Shown piece by piece: positions 59,084 to 64,000 of a DNA stretch of 64,000 bases. Position 1 is the stretch's first letter; each line of letters opens with the position of its first letter. The stretch covers positions 25,571,739 through 25,635,738 of the forward strand of contig JAQNBH010000013.1 in assembly GCA_028752905.1 (NCBI GenBank), written 5' to 3'. This DNA comes from Cladorhizidae sp. MBARI D1340-BT2. Its lineage: Eukaryota; Porifera; Demospongiae; Poecilosclerida; Cladorhizidae. The translations under genes and the position numbers were made by a program. The notes under the pieces are model-generated. The model made no database searches and was not told the DNA's origin. It saw nothing but the letters and a program-made list of their open reading frames with translations.

Positions 59084-62000
59084 GCGGGTGTGTCTGTGTG
59101 CCTGTCATGCATGTGTCCTCTATTTGGGTGTGTCTGTGTGCCCGCCATGCATGTGTTCTCTATTTGGGTGTGTCTGTGTGCCCGCCATGCATGTGTTCTC
59201 TATTTGGGTGTGTCTGTGTGCCCTCCATGCATGTGTTCTCTATTTGGGTGTGTCTGTGTGCCCGCCATGCATGTGTCCTCTATTTGGGTGTGTCTGTGTG
59301 CCCGCCATGCATGTGTCCTCTATTTGGGTGTGTCTGTGTGCCCGCCATGCATGTGTCCTCTATTTGGGTGTGTCTGTGTGCCCGCCATGCATGTGTTCTC
59401 TATTTGGGTGTGTCTGTGTGCCCGCCATGCATGTGTTCTCTATTTGGGTGTGTCTGTGTGCCCGCCATGCATGTGTCCTCTATTTGGGTGTGTCTGTGTG
59501 CCCGCCATGCATGTGTTCTCTATTTGGGTGTGTCTGTGTGCCCGCCATGCATGTGTTCTCTATTTGGGTGTGTCTGTGTGCCCGCCATGCATGTGTTCTC
59601 TATTTGGGTGTGTCTGTGTGCCCGCCATGCATGTGTCCTCTATTTGGGTGTGTCTGTTTGCCCGCCATGCATGTGTTCTCTATTTGGTTGTGTCTGTGTG
59701 CCGCCATGCATGTGTTCTCTATTTGGGTGTGTCTGTGTGCCCGCCATGCATGTGTTCTCTATTTGGGTGTGTCTGTGTGCCCGCCATGCATGTGTCCTCT
59801 ATTTGGGTGTGTCTGTGTGCCCGCCATGCATGTGTTCTCTATTTGGGTGTGTCTGTGTGCCCGCCATGCATGTGTTCTCTATTTGGGTATGTCTGTGTGC
59901 CCGCCATGCATGTGTCCTCTATTTGGGTGTGTCTGTGTGCCCGTCATGCATGTGTCCTCTATTTGGGTGTGTCTGTGTGGCCGCCATGCATGTGTTCTCT
60001 ATTTGGGTGTGTCTGTGTGCCTGCCATGCATGTGTTCTCTATTTGGGTGTGTCTGTGTGCCCGCCATGCATGTGTCCTCTATTTGGGTGTGTCTGTGTGC
60101 CCGTCATGCATGTGTTCTCTATTTGGGTGTGTCTGTGTGCCCGCCATGCATGTGTCCTCTATTTGGGTGTGTCTGTGTGCCCGCCATGCATGTGTCCTCT
60201 ATTTGGGTGTGTCTGTGTGCCTGCCATGCATGTTTTCTCTATTTGGCTGTGTCTGTGTGCCCGCCATGCATGTGTCCTCTATTTGGGTGTGTCTGTGTGC
60301 CCGCCATGCATGTGTTCTCTATTTGGGTGTGTCTGTGTGCCCGCCATGCATGTGTCCTCTATTTGGGTGTGTCTGTGTGCCCGCCATGCATGTGTCCTCT
60401 ATTTGGGTGTGTCTGTGTGCCCGCCATGCATGTGTCCTCTATTTGGGTGTGTCTGTGTGCCCGCCATGCATGTGTTCTCTATTTGGGTGTGTCTGTGTGC
60501 CCGCCATGCATGTGTTCTCTATTTGGGTGTGTCTGTGTGCCCGCCATGCATGTGTCCTCTATTTGGGTGTGTCTGTGTGCCCGCCATGCATGTGTTCTCT
60601 ATTTGGGTGTGTCTGTGTGCCCGCCATGCATGTGTTCTCTATTTGGGTGTGTCTGTGTGCCCGCCATGCATGTGTTCTCTATTTGGGTGTGTCTGTGTGC
60701 CCGCCATGCATGTGTCCTCTATTTGGGTGTGTCTGTTTGCCCGCCATGCATGTGTTCTCTATTTGGTTGTGTCTGTGTGCCGCCATGCATGTGTTCTCTA
60801 TTTGGGTGTGTCTGTGTGCCCGCCATGCATGTGTTCTCTATTTGGGTGTGTCTGTGTGCCCGCCATGCATGTGTCCTCTATTTGGGTGTGTCTGTGTGCC
60901 CGCCATGCATGTGTTCTCTATTTGGGTGTGTCTGTGTGCCCGCCATGCATGTGTTCTCTATTTGGGTATGTCTGTGTGCCCGCCATGCATGTGTCCTCTA
61001 TTTGGGTGTGTCTGTGTGCCCGTCATGCATGTGTCCTCTATTTGGGTGTGTCTGTGTGGCCGCCATGCATGTGTTCTCTATTTGGGTGTGTCTGTGTGCC
61101 TGCCATGCATGTGTTCTCTATTTGGGTGTGTCTGTGTGCCCGCCATGCATGTGTCCTCTATTTGGGTGTGTCTGTGTGCCCGTCATGCATGTGTTCTCTA
61201 TTTGGGTGTGTCTGTGTGCCCGCCATGCATGTGTCCTCTATTTGGGTGTGTCTGTGTGGCCGCCATGCATGTGTCCTCTATTTGGGTGTGTCTGTGTGCC
61301 CGCCATGCATGTGTCCTCTATTTGGATGTGTCTGTGTGCCCGCCATGCATGTGTCCTCTATTTGGGTGTGTCTGTGTGCCCGCCATGCATGTGTTCTCTA
61401 TTTGGGTGTGTCTGTGTGCCCGCCATGCATGTGTTCTCTATTTGGGTGTGTCTGTGTGCCCGCCATGCATGTGTCCTCTATTTGGGTGTGTCTGTGTGGC
61501 CGCCATGCATGTGTCCTCTATTTGGGTGTGTCTGTGTGCCCGCCATGCATGTGTTCTCTATTTGGGTGTGTCTGTGTGCCCGCCATGCATGTGTCCTCTA
61601 TTTGGGTGTGTCTGTGTGCCCGCCATGCATGTGTCCTCTATTTGGGTGTGTCTGTGTGCCCGCCATGCATGTGTCCTCTATTTGGGTGTGTCTGTGTGCC
61701 CGCCATGCATGTGTCCTCTATTTGGGTATGTCTGTGTGCCCGCCATGCATGTGTCCTCTATTTGGGTGTGTCTGTGTGCCTGCCATGCATGTGTCCTCTA
61801 TTTGGGTGTGTCTGTGTGCCCGCCATGCATGTGTTCTCTATTTGGGTGTGTCTGTGTGCCCGCCATGCATGTGTTCTCTATTTGGGTGTGTCTGTGTGCC
61901 CGCCATGCATGTGTTCTCTATTTGGGTGTGTCTGTGTGCCCGCCATGCATGTGTCCTCTATTTGGGTGTGTCTGTGTGCCCGCCATGCGCATGTGTTCTC

Positions 62001-64000
62001 TATTTGTGTGTGCCTGTCCTCTATTTGGGTGTGTCTGTGTGCCCGCCATGCATGTGTCCTCTATTTGGGTGTGTCTGTGTGCCCGCCATGCATGTGTTCT
62101 CTATTTGGGTGTGTCTGTGTGCCCGCCATGCATGTGTCCTCTATTTGGGTGTGTCTTGTGTGCCCGCCATGCATGTGTTCTCTATCTGGGTGTGTCTGTG
62201 TGCCCGCCATGCATGTGTTCTCTATTTGGGTGTGTCTGTGTGCCCGCCATGCATGTGTCCTCTATTTGGGTGTGTCTGTGTGCCCGCCATGCATGTGTTC
62301 TCTATTTGGGTGTGTCTGTGTGCCCGCCATGCATGTCTCCTCTATTTGGGTGTGTCTGTGTGCCCGCCATGCATGTGTTCTCTATTTGGGTGTGTCTGTG
62401 TGCCCGCCATGCATGTGTCCTCTATTTGGGTGTGTCTGTGTGCCCGCCATGCATGTGTTCTCTATTTGGGTGTGTCTGTGTGCCCGCCATGCATGTGTCC
62501 TCTATTTGGGTGTGTCTGTGTGCCCGCCATGCGCATGTGTTCTCTATTTGGGTGTGTCTGTGTGCCCGCCATGCATGTGTCCTCTATTTGGGTGTGTCTG
62601 TGTGCCTGCCATGCATGTGTCCTCTATTTGGGTGTGTCTGTGTGCCCGCCATGCATGTGTCCTCTATTTGGGTGTGTCTGTGTGCCCTCTGTGTGCCCGC
62701 CATGCATGTGTCCTCTATTTGGGTGTGTCTGTGTGCCCGCCATGCATGTCTCCTCTATTTGGGTGTGTCTGTGTGCCCGCCATGCATGTGTCCTCTATTT
62801 GGGTGTGTCTGTGTGCCCGCCATGCATGTGTCCTCTATTTGGGTGTGTCTGTGTGCCCGCCATGCATGTGTCCTCTATTTGGGTGTGTCTGTATGCCCGC
62901 CATGCATGTGTTCTCTATTTGGGTGTGTCTGTGTGCCCGCCATGCATGTGTTCTCTATTTGGGTGTGTCTGTGTGCCCGCCATGCATGTGTCCTCTATTT
63001 GGGTGTATCTGTGTGCCCGCCATGCATGTGTTCTCTATTTGGGTGTGTCTGTGTGCCCGCCATGCATGTGTCCTCTATTTGGGTGTGTCTGTGTGCCCGC
63101 CATGCATGTGTCCTCTATTTGGGTGTGTCTGTGAGCCCGCCATGCATGTGTTCTCTATTTGGGTGTGTTTGTGTGCCCGCCATGCATGTGTCCTCTATTT
63201 GGGTGTGTCTGTGTGCCCGCCATGCATGTGTTCTCTATTTGGGTGTGTCTGTGTGCCCGCCATGCATGTGTCCTCTATTTGGGTGTGTCTGTGTGCCCGC
63301 CATGCGCATGTGTTCTCTATTTGTGTGTGCCTGTCCTCTATTTGGGTGTGTCTGTGTGCCCGCCATGCATGTGTCCTCTATTTGGGTGTGTCTGTGTGCC
63401 CGCCATGCATGTGTTCTCTATTTGGGTGTGTCTGTGTGCCCGCCATGCATGTGTCCTCTATTTGGGTGTGTCTTGTGTGCCCGCCATGCATGTGTTCTCT
63501 ATTTGGGTGTGTCTGTGTGCCCGCCATGCATGTGTCCTCTATTTGGGTGTGTCTGTGTGCCCGCCATGCGCATGTGTTCTCTATTTGGGTGTGTCTGTGT
63601 GCCCGCCATGCATGTGTCCTCTATTTGGGTGTGTCTGTGTGCCTGCCATGCATGTGTCCTCTATTTGGGTGTGTCTGTGTGCCCGCCATGCATGTGTCCT
63701 CTATTTGGGTGTGTCTGTGTGCCCGCCATGCATGTGTCCTCTATTTGGGTGTGTCTGTGTGCCCGCCATGCATGTCTCCTCTATTTGGGTGTGTCTGTGT
63801 GCCCGCCATGCATGTGTCCTCTATTTGGGTGTGTCTGTGTGCCCGCCATGCATGTGTCCTCTATTTGGGTGTCTGTGTGCCCGCCATGCATGTGTCCTCT
63901 ATTTGGGTGTGTCTGTATGCCCGCCATGCATGTGTCCTCTATTTGGGTGTGTCTGTGTGCCCGCCATGCATGTGTTCTCTATTTGGGTGTGTCTGTGTGC
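59084..64000. repeat. 40-bp minisatellite, more than 120 copies, runs off window
   Basis: The unit GTGTGTCTGTGTGCCCGCCA followed by TGCATGTGTTCTCTATTTGG has an exact 40-bp period (59161 to 59201). C/T variation (TGTTCTC/TGTCCTC) is frequent. Because no frame of the unit contains a stop, a 1,350-codon Cys-rich frame is open at 59082-63134; it is an artefact. Rare variants recur at offsets of 1,079 and 1,317 bp, showing block duplications. Confidence 0.97.

Noticed and set aside
59082..63134. 1,350-codon Cys-rich open frame
   Set aside because: It is the translation of a 40-bp tandem repeat with no stop in any frame. It has no domain and sits next to coding exon 18 in what is probably an intron.

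Overview
The window reads as animal (metazoan) nuclear DNA: a single large, split gene with canonical GT-AG introns, many minisatellites and microsatellites, and several transposon families. I saw no bacterial-type operon, rRNA gene, convincing tRNA gene or CRISPR array. The gene family (animal SLC26), a non-LTR retrotransposon fragment of a kind common in marine invertebrates, and the dense minisatellites suggest an early-branching or marine invertebrate; a sponge is my guess, but the species cannot be fixed from this sequence.

The one confidently recognised gene is an SLC26/SulP anion transporter on the + strand. I could assemble 18 consecutive coding exons between 24588 and 58829 (about 795 codons), from the cytoplasmic N-terminus through the membrane domain to the C-terminal STAS domain. 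Reading phase agrees at every junction except one (34671 to about 38627). The start codon lies upstream of 24588, and the last codons probably lie beyond 64000.

Layout. 1-24.5 kb holds no recognised host gene. It has tandem arrays (22, 41, 12, about 29, 18, 33, 34, 25, 35, 66, about 68, 18 and 71 bp units), two copies of a TTAA-flanked non-autonomous transposon that carries an internal 18-bp minisatellite, a non-LTR retrotransposon 3' fragment, and the first copy of a dispersed element with a hammerhead-ribozyme-like core. 24.5-58.8 kb is the transporter gene; nearly every long intron contains one or more minisatellites or MITE-like elements. 58.9-64 kb is a 40-bp-unit minisatellite of more than 120 copies that runs off the end, probably inside the next intron.

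Most open frames in the window are produced by tandem repeats whose unit is a multiple of three, or which lack stops in several frames, and are not evidence of proteins. The most interesting points are: an intronic array of about 19 near-perfect 5' splice sites; one minisatellite family placed in opposite orientations in two introns of the same gene; a dispersed family with all core elements of a small hammerhead ribozyme, plus a 47-copy minisatellite apparently born from its core; a minisatellite that copies the 5' splice site of an exon; and a transposon that carries its own minisatellite.
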